A stretch of 12,758 nucleotides of DNA from Alphaproteobacteria bacterium (GTDB taxonomy: Bacteria > Pseudomonadota > Alphaproteobacteria > Rickettsiales > UBA3002): positions 1 to 12,758 of the forward strand of contig JAKFUW010000208.1 in the NCBI GenBank assembly GCA_021732545.1, in the 5' to 3' direction. How positions within the stretch are numbered: position 1 is the stretch's first letter; every line of letters starts with the position of its first letter. Positions 1 to 6,667 of this stretch are shown here, in pieces. The translations under genes were made by a program, and so were the position numbers. The notes beneath the pieces are model-generated. The model worked only from the letters and a program-made list of their open reading frames with translations. It had not been told where the DNA came from and made no database searches.

Positions 1-375
1 CCCTTGAAGGGGAGGGCTTGAAAGATATTGGGCGACAGCCGCAACAAACGCGGCAATCGCGCCTTTCATATCTTCTGCGCCACGGCCATAAAGCGTGCCA
101 TCCACAATGGTTGGCTCAAACGGTGGATATTTCCATGCCGACTCGTCACCTGCAGGTACCACATCGGTGTGACCAGCAAAGCAAAAATTAGGCGCGGCGG
201 TGCCAAGGCGCGCATATAAATTCTCGGTGTCTTCCTGCCCATCTTCGCTAAAAATCTTGCGGTGTACCACAAAACCCAATGGCTCAAGCGCCTGCTGTAG
301 CACATCCATCACGCCTGCGCTATGCGGGGTGATACTGGGGCAGCGGATGAGATCGGATGCGAGTTTTAAGAGCAT
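1..375 (-). CDS. dapE: Succinyl-diaminopimelate desuccinylase DapE, N-terminal part (truncated by window edge)
   Basis: The minus strand reads open from an ATG at 375 through position 1, giving the first 125 residues of a family usually about 380 long. DapE is a zinc metallohydrolase of the M20 type that removes succinate from N-succinyl-LL-diaminopimelate in the cytoplasm, in the succinylase branch of lysine/meso-DAP synthesis. Visible family signatures are 'LIRCPSITP' near the start, the metal-binding 'FAGHTDVVPAGD' around residues 66-77, the substrate-side 'PPFEPTIVDG', and 'GRGAEDMKGAIAAF' around residue 100 with the bridging Asp. An in-frame stop lies shortly upstream, so 375 is the only reasonable ATG, although no clear Shine-Dalgarno precedes it. 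It lies downstream of dapD on the same strand, 150 bp away, with a palindromic element between them. Identification is secure; only the C-terminal part is missing. Confidence 0.95.
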   Translation of the reverse strand, partial: MLLKLASDLIRCPSITPHSAGVMDVLQQALEPLGFVVHRKIFSEDGQEDTENLYARLGTAAPNFCFAGHTDVVPAGDESAWKYPPFEPTIVDGTLYGRGAEDMKGAIAAFVAAVAQYLSSPPLQG

Positions 376-530
376 GGTGAAATGGTGAAATAGTTAAGTG
401 GTGAAGCAGCAACTTTCTCTGTGGCTGTCACCCCGTCGAATGACGGGGTCTGGCAAGCCAAGAACCAGACCCCGTGACAAGCACGGGGTGACGGATCTAT
501 ATGACGATAAAACCACTTCACCATTTCACG
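375..530. repeat. Inverted pair of 8-nt tandem units (TGGTGAAA type) flanking a second palindrome
   Basis: The left arm at 375-406 consists of four 8-nt units (TGGTGAAA twice, then TAGTTAAG and TGGTGAAG). The right arm at about 511-530 carries the reverse complement (CCACTTCA, CCATTTCA). The left arm includes the first base of the dapE start codon. The right arm covers the TGA stop of dapD (526-528). The arms therefore span the dapD-dapE junction exactly, and another palindrome (427-492) sits between them. The arrangement resembles the 7-nt-unit palindromes elsewhere in the window, but with a different period. Its mobility or function is unknown. Confidence 0.6.
427..492. repeat. GTCACCCCG-type palindromic repeat, copy 1
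   Basis: The ends are a perfect 10-bp inverted repeat (GTCACCCCGT at 427-436, ACGGGGTGAC at 483-492). Inside lies a perfect 11-bp inverted repeat (ACGGGGTCTGG at 443-453, CCAGACCCCGT at 465-475). Each half also folds alone: ACCCCGTC-GAAT-GACGGGGT (430-449) and ACCCCGTG-ACAAG-CACGGGGT (470-490). The element can thus form one long hairpin or a three-way/clover structure. Palindromes of this kind are common dispersed intergenic repeats in alphaproteobacteria. A decayed copy lies at 7378-7449. In dapD-dapE mRNA it could pause or stabilise the transcript. Confidence 0.8.
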
Positions 531-1368
531 CTTCCCTCAGCAATTCATTAATCGCCGTTTTCGCTCGTGTCTGGGCATCCACCCGTTTCACAATCACCGC
601 GCAATAAAGCGAAGGTTTGGTGGGGTCGGCGGCAGGCAGCGTGCCCGATACCACCACCGAGTAAGCAGGCACGCGACCACGGAAAATTTCGCCCGTTTCG
701 CGGTCGATAATTTTGGTTGAAGCACCGATGAACACCCCCATCGAGATCACCGCGCCTTCTTCCACTATCACGCCTTCCACAATTTCCGAGCGCGCGCCGA
801 TAAAGCAGTTATCCTCGATAATCACAGGGTTGGCCTGCAATGGCTCGAGCACGCCGCCGATGCCCGCCCCTCCAGAAATATGGCAGTGCTTGCCGATTTG
901 TGCGCAACTACCAACAGTCGCCCATGTGTCCACCATCGTGCCCTCGCCCACATAAGCGCCAAAATTCACGAAGCTTGGGGTCAGCACCACCCCTGGCGCA
1001 ATGTAAGCGCCGCGTCGCACCACGCAGCCAGGAACCGCACGAAAACCCGCTTTTTCAAAATCGCCCGCGCCCCAACCTTCAAATTTGCTGGGGATTTTAT
1101 CCCACCAAAAGCTCTCAAACCCTGCGCGCTGTGGCGCTCCTGCAATCAGCTGGTTTGGGTTGAGGCGAAACGACAATAACACCGCCTTTTTAATCCATTC
1201 ATTCACTTGCCACGCGCCATTTTTTTTCTCGGCCACGCGTAACGTACCCACATCGAGCGCGGCAAGCACGGCGTCCACCGCCTCGCGGATATCGCCTGCG
1301 GTTTGCGTGTTCACGCCGTCACGCGCATCCCATGCGGCATTGATCGTGGCTTCGAGTGCTTGTGACAT
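526..1368 (-). CDS. dapD: 2,3,4,5-tetrahydropyridine-2,6-dicarboxylate N-succinyltransferase DapD
   Basis: This 280-residue protein is close to the usual family length of about 275. It transfers succinyl from succinyl-CoA to tetrahydrodipicolinate, the step that opens the succinylase branch of lysine/meso-DAP synthesis, in the cytoplasm as a trimer. An N-terminal helical part (about 1-100) is followed by a left-handed beta-helix of imperfect hexapeptide repeats (about 105-245). The signatures 'MVDTWATVGSCAQIGK' (145-160), 'HISGGAGIGGVLEP' (163-176) and 'FIGARSEIVEG' (189-199) are strongly conserved in DapD. AGGAG lies about 9 nt before the ATG at 1368, which supports this start. It is followed 150 bp later by dapE on the same strand, and the pair is presumably co-transcribed. 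Its stop codon falls inside a repeat arm. Confidence 0.97.
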   Translation of the reverse strand: MSQALEATINAAWDARDGVNTQTAGDIREAVDAVLAALDVGTLRVAEKKNGAWQVNEWIKKAVLLSFRLNPNQLIAGAPQRAGFESFWWDKIPSKFEGWGAGDFEKAGFRAVPGCVVRRGAYIAPGVVLTPSFVNFGAYVGEGTMVDTWATVGSCAQIGKHCHISGGAGIGGVLEPLQANPVIIEDNCFIGARSEIVEGVIVEEGAVISMGVFIGASTKIIDRETGEIFRGRVPAYSVVVSGTLPAADPTKPSLYCAVIVKRVDAQTRAKTAINELLREA

Positions 1369-1524
1369 ATCGGTGACTCCTGTTGAGTCACACTGATAGC
1401 GGCTTGCCTTAAAAACGCAATGTTCTTTCGATGAATCCTAAATAAATTTATGCTATTAAGACTTTGGTAATGCTTTGCCATTAAACTAAACAGTTGAAGA
1501 ATATATCCCTAGCACAGGTAGTCG
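1369..1524. promoter_or_regulatory. Divergent promoter region between dapD and the EAL gene
   Basis: This 156-bp AT-rich gap separates two divergently transcribed genes and must hold both promoters. For dapD a possible pair on the minus strand is TTGCGT, a 16-nt spacer and TATCAG, which is weak. For the EAL gene a possible pair is TTGGTA (1465-1470), a 17-nt spacer and TAAACA. A near-match to the CtrA box, TTAA-N7-GTAA, lies at 1456-1470 but has one mismatch in a key half-site. The assignments are inferred from position and are not strong motifs. Confidence 0.4.
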
Positions 1525-3261
1525 ATGACCGATATTGAGCCCATTATTCAGCCTCGCATGAGCCGCGACCGCTTTGTGGCATTTGCGTTTGCCGCGTCCG
1601 ATATTCTGTTGGAACTGGATGCGAGCGGCACCGTGGTATTTGTCGATGGTGCCACACGCGGCATTTTAGGCCGCCAGATGGAAGATATTCACGGTAAGCT
1701 TTTTTTCGATCTATTGCCAGAAGCCGATGCGACCATTGCGCAAACGGTCATGGCCGATATGGATAAAAAACACCGCATGGATAAAACTGAAATTTCAGTC
1801 AAAAATATCTATGGCGACGCGGTACCTTTTATGATGTCGGGCTTTCGCTTATCCAATCTTCAAAACCATACCTATCTTGCACTGAGCGTGCTTAAAGGCG
1901 ATGTGAGCACCGATTTATTATTCCGCCGCGACTTTGATACCGGCATGCTCAAAACTCAGAGCTTTGTTGAAATCGCAAACGAGAAAATTCAAGCCGCCAA
2001 AGAGCGCGGCGAAGATGTCAAACTCACTTTGGTGGGATTGCCTGATTTAAAAACCCTGCTCGATCAATTATCAGAAGAAGCCAGAGCCGCGTTGATGATG
2101 GAAATCAGTGATTATATCCGCTCCAAATCAATCGATGGCGATACTGCGGGCATTCTCGATCCTGAATCTTATAGCTTTGTGCATGCGGGAACGGGCGAAC
2201 CAGCCAAGCTGGTGGAAGACATTATCAAAATCACCCAAAAAGCAGACCCAATGGGCAAGGGTGTGGCGGTGGAAGCCACCACACTCAATGCGAATCCTGG
2301 CGCGCTCACCAAAACCGATTCGGCCAATGCGCTGCTTTATACGCTCAACCAATTTGCTCACCGCGCAGGCGAAGATTTCACCATTGAAAGCTTATCTGGT
2401 GGTTATAAAAAATTGCTCGATGAAACAGTGCAGAAAATGTCGAGCTTTAAGCAAACCGTGGGCGGGCACGATTTTAAACTCGCCTTTCAGCCGATTGTAG
2501 ATTTAAAAAGCGGGCTGATTCACCATTATGAAGTGCTGGTGCGAATTAATAATCAGGAAACCTTCAAAAACCCCTTTGAATTCATCACTTTTGGCGAGCA
2601 AGCTGGTATCATCGGCGACTTTGACCTACTGATGTGTCAAAAAGTGTTCGAAGTGTTAGAAAAAACCGCCAATAAAGGTAATCACCCGCTGGTGGCGGTG
2701 AATATTTCTGGCAAATCGCTGGGTTCGATGCTGTTTAAAGATGCGCTGCGCCGCCTGATCGCGCTTAACCAACGCACGCGCAAACAGATGATTTTTGAGG
2801 TCACGGAATCGTCTAAAATCGAAGATTTAGCCACCGCCAACACGTTCATTCAGGAAATGCGCGAGCAAGGCAATCTGTGCTGCCTCGATGATTTTGGTAC
2901 CGGTGAATCGTCCTTTGAATATCTGCGCAATTTGCAGGTCGATTTTATCAAAATCGATGGCTCGTATGTGCGCGAATCGCTCAAAACCCAGCGTGGCCGC
3001 CACATGCTCAAAGCGATGGCGGGCTTGTGCCGCGATTTAAACGTCACCACCATCGGCGAAATGGTGGAAGATGAAAAAGCCGCCGCCATGCTGTGGGAAT
3101 CGGGCGTAAAATTCGGCCAGGGCTATTTGTTTGGCAAACCCGATATCGACGAAAACACCATCATCAACTGCAAAAAACCCACGCCCTTTTATCAAGGCAT
3201 TATGCGCGCCAAAAAGTTCGATAAAAAAGACCGCGCCTGGTGGTCAGCGGCGAATAGTTGA
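1525..3261 (+). CDS. PAS - degenerate GGDEF - EAL protein, probable cyclic-di-GMP phosphodiesterase
   Basis: The protein has 578 residues and no signal peptide or membrane segment, so it is cytoplasmic. Residues about 15-125 look like a PAS sensor ('DILLELDASGTVVFVDGA'). Residues about 132-310 resemble a degenerate GGDEF domain: 'FDTGML' stands where DxLTGL is expected and no GG(D/E)EF loop is present, so cyclase activity is unlikely. Residues about 317-545 are an EAL domain. The name motif reads EVL (336-338) instead of EAL, but the catalytic set looks complete: E336, N393, E425, D455-D456 in 'LDDFGTG', K476 in 'IKID', E512 and Q532 in 'QGYLFGKP'. Hydrolysis of c-di-GMP to pGpG is therefore likely. 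The Shine-Dalgarno is weak (AGG at 1516-1518). A DUF2336 gene follows on the same strand. Domain calls are firm; the input signal is unknown. Confidence 0.88.
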   Translation: MTDIEPIIQPRMSRDRFVAFAFAASDILLELDASGTVVFVDGATRGILGRQMEDIHGKLFFDLLPEADATIAQTVMADMDKKHRMDKTEISVKNIYGDAVPFMMSGFRLSNLQNHTYLALSVLKGDVSTDLLFRRDFDTGMLKTQSFVEIANEKIQAAKERGEDVKLTLVGLPDLKTLLDQLSEEARAALMMEISDYIRSKSIDGDTAGILDPESYSFVHAGTGEPAKLVEDIIKITQKADPMGKGVAVEATTLNANPGALTKTDSANALLYTLNQFAHRAGEDFTIESLSGGYKKLLDETVQKMSSFKQTVGGHDFKLAFQPIVDLKSGLIHHYEVLVRINNQETFKNPFEFITFGEQAGIIGDFDLLMCQKVFEVLEKTANKGNHPLVAVNISGKSLGSMLFKDALRRLIALNQRTRKQMIFEVTESSKIEDLATANTFIQEMREQGNLCCLDDFGTGESSFEYLRNLQVDFIKIDGSYVRESLKTQRGRHMLKAMAGLCRDLNVTTIGEMVEDEKAAAMLWESGVKFGQGYLFGKPDIDENTIINCKKPTPFYQGIMRAKKFDKKDRAWWSAANS

Positions 3262-3265
3262 AATG

Positions 3266-3293
3266 AGTCGTTAGTCGTTAGCTGTTAACCACT
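3266..3293. repeat. Heptamer-unit repeat, weak half copy
   Basis: Directly after the EAL gene stop there are three 7-nt units, AGTCGTT, AGTCGTT and AGCTGTT, followed by AACCACT. They keep the AGTNNNN register seen in the left arms of the copies at 4811, 8294 and 9842. A matching right arm is poor; only AGTGGT near 3331 pairs with ACCACT. I read it as a decayed or partial member. Confidence 0.5.
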
Positions 3294-3364
3294 AAAGATA
3301 AAATCTGTCCCAAAATTAACCAAGTGGTAAGCTTTAACTGATAGAGTTTACTCTCGTTAGTTAC

Positions 3365-3488
3365 CGTCATTGCGAGCCGCATGACTCGATGAGCGGTCGC
3401 GTATGCGCGGAGCGAGTCGAAAAAGGCCGCGTGGCAATCCATTTTTTCTGGATCGCCGCGTCGCGCCCAAGCGCTCCTCGCTATGACG
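3365..3488. repeat. CGTCATTGCGAG-type palindromic repeat (about 124 bp)
   Basis: The ends are inverted: CGTCATTGCGAG (3365-3376) against CTCGCTATGACG (3477-3488), with one mismatch in twelve. Inner parts also pair: GACTCG...CGAGTC frames 3383-3418, and the 'GGCAATCCA' side near 3433 faces 'TGGATCGCC' near 3449. Repeats with the termini GTCATTGCGAG and CTCGCAATGACG are widespread in Rickettsiales and other alphaproteobacteria. It lies between the EAL and DUF2336 genes and ends 18 bp before the chosen DUF2336 start. An upstream ATG at 3483 lies inside the repeat and is not needed. Confidence 0.85.
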
Positions 3489-3506
3489 ACATCAAAAGGA
3501 AACACG

Positions 3507-4805
3507 ATGCACGTTGTGGTCAATACCATTCGAAAGTTGCTTGGAAAATCTAGCCAGAACAACGCGCTTGTTCAGGTGATTGCTCCCACCGAGCATCTCA
3601 AACATACGCAGCAAAACCTGCAAGCCATAACGTCGGTGCTGGACAACAATCAGGATATTGTATTCGCCGAAACACTCGATTTTAATGGCGTGCTGACGGC
3701 GGTTGAAATTCATGCCGACCGGATTCATTTGACTGACCACCGCGCGCAAAAAAGCAAGCTGGTGCGGCTGGATGATTCGCTGGAATCCTATCAGCAGCTC
3801 GATGAAGAATTGCGGTTTCAACTCGCACTTCGCATCGCCAAACTAGCGCCCACATTGGCGCACTCCAAAACCACGCTCGCACTCGATCACGCGGTCAAAG
3901 TTCTCAAATCCATCGCGCGTGACCAAACCGAGCGCGTGCGCTACATGATTGCGCAAGAACTCGCCGATCTGCCCGATGCGCCCTATGATGTGGTGCGCCA
4001 ACTGGCATGCGATGTCAGCTATAAAGTTTCATGCCCGATTTTGGAATTCTCACCGCTACTGCGCGATGATGATTTGATCGATATTCTCTCCACCTGCCAC
4101 GTGCCAGGCGTGGCGCAAGCGATTGCACGCCGCAAAACCGTATCGGAATCGGTATCGGATGCGATTGTGAAAACCAAACAACCCGATGCCATTCACACGC
4201 TGCTGCAAAATGATCAATCACATCTGAGTGCGAAAGCGCTGGCGACGATTATCAACGAAGCGCCTGAGTATGAAATCTGGCACGAATCGTTGATTACCCG
4301 CCCCGAGCTTACCCAAAAAACCGTGAGCCGGATTGCGGGCTTTATTTCCAGCCATCTGCTGCTGGAATTGCAAGATGGCCGCAACCTCAAATTGGTACAT
4401 AAACAGGATGCCCGCACTGCCGTACAGCACCGATTGACCAGCTGGACCGCCGAACAAGAACGCGCCGCCGAGCTGAGGGCACGACATTATTTTGAAGCAG
4501 GACGGCTCGATGAAGAGCAGATATCGGACGCCATTCACGCGATCGATGAACCCTTTGTGTGCGCGGCGCTTGGGCTGATGTGCACGATTCCCAAAGATAC
4601 CGTCAAGCGCATTCTACGCTCGCAAAGCGGCAAGGCAATTACCGCGCTGGCATGGCAAGCGGGCCTAAGCATGCGCACCGCCATGGCGCTGCAAATGAAA
4701 ATTGGCCGCGTGCATCACGCCAAAATGATCAATGCGCGTGGCGGCTTCGATTATCCGATTCCTGAGGCCGAAATGCAAACCTACCTTGAAATTTACACAG
4801 GATAG
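3507..4805 (+). CDS. DUF2336 family protein, HEAT-like helical
   Basis: The start at 3507 is chosen because AAAAGGA (3494-3500) sits 6 nt upstream, whereas the earlier in-frame ATG at 3483 lies inside a palindromic repeat. The product is 432 residues, soluble and almost wholly alpha-helical. Residues about 115-300 form successive helical pairs of HEAT type (for example 'VRYMIAQELADLPDAPYDVVRQLACDVSYKV', split over residues 144-174). The C-terminal part, including 'SGKAITALAWQAGLSMRTAM' (374-393), is typical of DUF2336, a family seen mainly in alphaproteobacteria and without an assigned reaction. It follows the EAL gene on the same strand across 245 bp of repeats, so co-expression is uncertain. 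A scaffold or partner role in signalling is only a guess from context. Confidence 0.8.
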   Translation: MHVVVNTIRKLLGKSSQNNALVQVIAPTEHLKHTQQNLQAITSVLDNNQDIVFAETLDFNGVLTAVEIHADRIHLTDHRAQKSKLVRLDDSLESYQQLDEELRFQLALRIAKLAPTLAHSKTTLALDHAVKVLKSIARDQTERVRYMIAQELADLPDAPYDVVRQLACDVSYKVSCPILEFSPLLRDDDLIDILSTCHVPGVAQAIARRKTVSESVSDAIVKTKQPDAIHTLLQNDQSHLSAKALATIINEAPEYEIWHESLITRPELTQKTVSRIAGFISSHLLLELQDGRNLKLVHKQDARTAVQHRLTSWTAEQERAAELRARHYFEAGRLDEEQISDAIHAIDEPFVCAALGLMCTIPKDTVKRILRSQSGKAITALAWQAGLSMRTAMALQMKIGRVHHAKMINARGGFDYPIPEAEMQTYLEIYTG

Positions 4806-4810
4806 GAGTA

Positions 4811-4876
4811 AGTCGTCAGTCATCAGTTGTCAGTTGTCAGCAATCACTGGCAACTCGCAACTGGCAACTGGAGACT
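4811..4876. repeat. Heptamer-unit palindrome, copy A (upstream of the Nfu gene)
   Basis: Nine contiguous 7-nt units occupy this gap. Left arm, starting at 4811: AGTCGTC, AGTCATC, AGTTGTC, AGTTGTC, with AGCAATC as the turn. Right arm, starting at 4846: ACTGGCA, ACTCGCA, ACTGGCA, ACTGGAG, then a closing ACT. The arms are inverted repeats (CAGTTGTCAG against CTGGCAACTG) and keep an exact 7-nt register throughout. The element starts 5 bp after the DUF2336 stop and ends 5 bp before the Nfu ATG, filling the gap. The same architecture recurs at 8294-8369 and 9842-9913. Confidence 0.85.
4870..4873 (+). promoter_or_regulatory. Shine-Dalgarno of the Nfu gene, contributed by the heptamer repeat
   Basis: GGAG stands 8 nt before the ATG at 4882, an ideal distance, and is part of the last repeat unit (ACTGGAG, where neighbouring units read ACTGGCA). 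No other ribosome-binding site is visible, so translation of the Nfu gene appears to depend on the repeat. Pairing of the arms could partly mask it. Confidence 0.65.
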
Positions 4877-4881
4877 AAACA

Positions 4882-5445
4882 ATGTTTATCCAAACCGAAG
4901 AAACGCCCAACCCCAACACCTTGAAATTTGTGCCAGGCAAAATGGTCGCAGGCGATGACACTGCCTTTTTTGTCAATGCCACCGAAGCCGAAAGCTCGCC
5001 ACTGGCCCACGCCATTTTCCACACGCCCGACGTGCGCGCCGTGTTTTTCGGATCGGATTTTATCACCGTCACCAAAACCCAAGACGCGATGTGGGACACG
5101 ATGAAACCTGCCTTGTTGCAAATTATGGTTGATCATTTTGTAGCAGGATTACCTGTGATGGGTGCGCCTGTTGTGAAGGTCGCTGCCGAAACGATTAGCT
5201 ATACGCAAGATGAACAACAGATTGTGGAACAGATCAAAGAGCTGCTCGAAACCCGCGTGCGCCCTGCGGTGGCGCAAGATGGCGGCGACATTATTTTCCA
5301 CAGCTTTCAGCAAGGCATTGTGATGCTGGAAATGCATGGCTCCTGCTCGGGCTGCCCGTCTTCCACCGCCACACTCAAACAAGGCATCGAAAACATGCTC
5401 AAGCACTATATCCCCGAAGTGGTCGCTGTTGAGCCGGTGCGGTGA
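4882..5445 (+). CDS. Nfu-type Fe-S cluster scaffold/carrier (Nfu N-terminal + NifU C-terminal domains)
   Basis: The product has 187 residues, the usual length for the alphaproteobacterial/mitochondrial Nfu type. Residues 1-88 are the Nfu N-terminal domain, beginning with the hallmark 'MFIQTEETPNPNTLKFVPGK' and containing 'FFGSDFITVTK'. Residues about 110-187 are the NifU C-terminal domain with 'RPAVAQDGGDI' and the CxxC pair C155-C158 in 'GSCSGCPSS', which binds a [4Fe-4S] cluster between two subunits. It delivers preassembled clusters to apo-proteins in the cytoplasm. The start is supported by the family N-terminus and a GGAG 8 nt upstream within a repeat. It converges on the minus-strand gene 5451-6251 with a 5-bp gap and no visible terminator. 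The assignment is very secure; the name nfu/nfuA varies between species. Confidence 0.95.
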   Translation: MFIQTEETPNPNTLKFVPGKMVAGDDTAFFVNATEAESSPLAHAIFHTPDVRAVFFGSDFITVTKTQDAMWDTMKPALLQIMVDHFVAGLPVMGAPVVKVAAETISYTQDEQQIVEQIKELLETRVRPAVAQDGGDIIFHSFQQGIVMLEMHGSCSGCPSSTATLKQGIENMLKHYIPEVVAVEPVR

Positions 5446-5450
5446 GGAAG

Positions 5451-6251
5451 TTAGCCTAAATTACGGCCTTTAAGAGGTTCAATCTCATCCGCAATGTCTT
5501 TGCCTAATGATTTCAACGCTGACGTAATCAGCGCATTTGTAAAATTGATGTTAACAGAAGGGGATTTTTCCCAATTTCCACAAGGATAATAAGGAACGAC
5601 TCTGTTTTTCTTATGTGTTTCAGACAATAAAAAACCTGTTATTTCACTGTTTATCCCTGTTAAAGCATAGCTGGCACCAATGTCAGGGAAAGTGACCTTG
5701 GCTGCTGTAGTTTCTCGGAATTTGATCGGCACAACATTGGCGCAAGCTACAAAATCCTCAAGGCATCCTTCGTCTTTCGCCCAATCACTCATGACATGCA
5801 TGAATTGATACAACCCGCTTTTTGAATCAACAACATCAACAAAAGATGTTTTGACATTGTCGTCACGAAATCGCTGGATGATTTTTTGAGGAGTTACGCC
5901 AATACGAGTTAAAAAATTACGATAGTATTGAGTCGTGGGAATAGGCGACTCTCGACTGTAACTGTCTTCCGTATCGCCATAAACAAGACGCCCTCCTTCA
6001 ATGTGAATAGCAGCCTCAGGTGGGTTTCCACCCGAGTGCGGCACAAATAGGACACGATTATTTTGACGCTTAAGTGTTTCCTCGCACGCTACACTTAACC
6101 AAGCAGGACTTTGGCCAATCGAAACAATATCAGACTGTTTAAGGTTAGGGTGTTGTAGCAGGGCTTTGGCAAGATCTTTGAATTCTTTTCTAAGATCTAC
6201 ATCTTTCCACCAGCTTTTACCTGCTAATTCTAGGCTCCAGTTTTTTGTCAT
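5451..6251 (-). CDS. Uncharacterised protein, possibly phosphoribosyltransferase-like
   Basis: I do not recognise this gene. With the start at 6251 it encodes 266 residues; an ATG at 6257 is also in frame but only 2 nt from the GGAGG, so 6251 is preferred. It appears soluble, with no signal peptide or membrane segment. Two segments recall a type I phosphoribosyltransferase fold: 'VSIGQSPAWL' (about 43-52), like the first strand-loop of that fold, and 'SFVDVVDSKSGL' (about 136-147), which has the hydrophobic-acidic-S/T-G layout of a PRPP loop but lacks the normal double acid. This is a weak structural guess. The gene is visibly richer in A+T than its neighbours, and AT-rich DNA continues upstream to about 6400, which suggests acquisition by transfer. 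It converges with the Nfu gene. Confidence 0.75.
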   Translation of the reverse strand: MTKNWSLELAGKSWWKDVDLRKEFKDLAKALLQHPNLKQSDIVSIGQSPAWLSVACEETLKRQNNRVLFVPHSGGNPPEAAIHIEGGRLVYGDTEDSYSRESPIPTTQYYRNFLTRIGVTPQKIIQRFRDDNVKTSFVDVVDSKSGLYQFMHVMSDWAKDEGCLEDFVACANVVPIKFRETTAAKVTFPDIGASYALTGINSEITGFLLSETHKKNRVVPYYPCGNWEKSPSVNINFTNALITSALKSLGKDIADEIEPLKGRNLG

Positions 6252-6257
6252 CGTCAT

Positions 6258-6264
6258 CTCCTCC
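6258..6264 (-). promoter_or_regulatory. Strong Shine-Dalgarno deciding the start at 6251
   Basis: On the minus strand GGGAGGAG directly precedes two in-frame ATGs at 6257 and 6251. GGAGG (6264-6260) is 2 nt from the first and 8 nt from the second, so the second is the likely initiator. Confidence 0.7.
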
Positions 6265-6353
6265 CATAGAAGTTTATGTGAGTAAAATTAAAATCATGTT
6301 AAAAAATGGATTCTTTATTGGTAATTGTTAAACTTGCATTGTAAAGTATTCAT

Positions 6354-6521
6354 ATGTTTTTTTCGATTATTAAGCGTGCTTTGATGCAGAAAAAAAGCCG
6401 CTCCACCTTCATCATCAAACCCGAAAATCTATCCCTATCGCCTCTGGATGTACCTGCAGTCACCAACGGTATTTCACTGAAAGCAATTCAGACCGCGATT
6501 GACGAAAGCCGAAAACGCTAG
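6354..6521 (+). CDS. Possible small ORF of 55 residues, perhaps a gene remnant
   Basis: An ATG at 6354 opens 55 codons ending in TAG (6519-6521). The product begins 'MFFSIIKRALMQKKS', continues with 'FIIKPENLSLSPLDV', and ends 'AIQTAIDESRKR'. The second half uses codons like those of neighbouring genes (CGC, ACC, ATC, GAA). No Shine-Dalgarno precedes either ATG (6354 or 6384). The stop codon is made by the first three bases of the palindrome at 6519-6667, so insertion of the repeat may have cut a longer gene. I do not recognise the sequence. Confidence 0.3.
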   Translation: MFFSIIKRALMQKKSRSTFIIKPENLSLSPLDVPAVTNGISLKAIQTAIDESRKR

Positions 6522-6667
6522 GCAGTGTCGTCATATTCGCTAGGGCGATGCGAGAATGGCGGTTTTGCAAAACCCGTAGCGCAGCGTACATTTCAGTACG
6601 TGAGCAACGGAAGTTTGAAAAACTGCCGTTCGCAGCGAGCCATAGTAGAATAGGACGACACTGCCTA
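6519..6667. repeat. About 149-bp palindromic element with perfect 14-bp termini
   Basis: The termini TAGGCAGTGTCGTC (6519-6532) and GACGACACTGCCTA (6654-6667) are perfect inverted repeats. The inner arms remain partly complementary down to a central GTAC-ATTTCA-GTAC turn near 6588-6600, giving one long imperfect hairpin of about 70 bp per arm. There is no coding potential for a transposase; the ORFs within look incidental. It resembles a MITE or a large palindromic repeat and has no second copy in this window. Confidence 0.8.

Noticed and set aside
840..1396. Overlapping plus-strand ORFs across dapD
   Set aside because: They are antisense shadows of a well-conserved enzyme, with no family features and no ribosome-binding sites.
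1456..1470. CtrA site upstream of the EAL gene
   Set aside because: The second half-site reads GTAA instead of TTAA; it is too weak to list as a separate feature in AT-rich DNA.
3483..3506. Earlier ATG at 3483 as start of the DUF2336 protein
   Set aside because: It lies in the end of a palindromic repeat without a Shine-Dalgarno; ATG 3507 has AAAAGGA at 6 nt.
4811..4876. Short regular repeats that might be a CRISPR array
   Set aside because: The units are 7 nt, contiguous and form two inverted arms; there are no 25-40 nt direct repeats with unique spacers and no cas genes.
5451..6521. Toxin-antitoxin pair made of the unknown 266-residue protein and the 55-residue ORF
   Set aside because: They are divergent, the small ORF lacks a translation signal and DNA-binding motif, and the large protein shows no toxin family signature.
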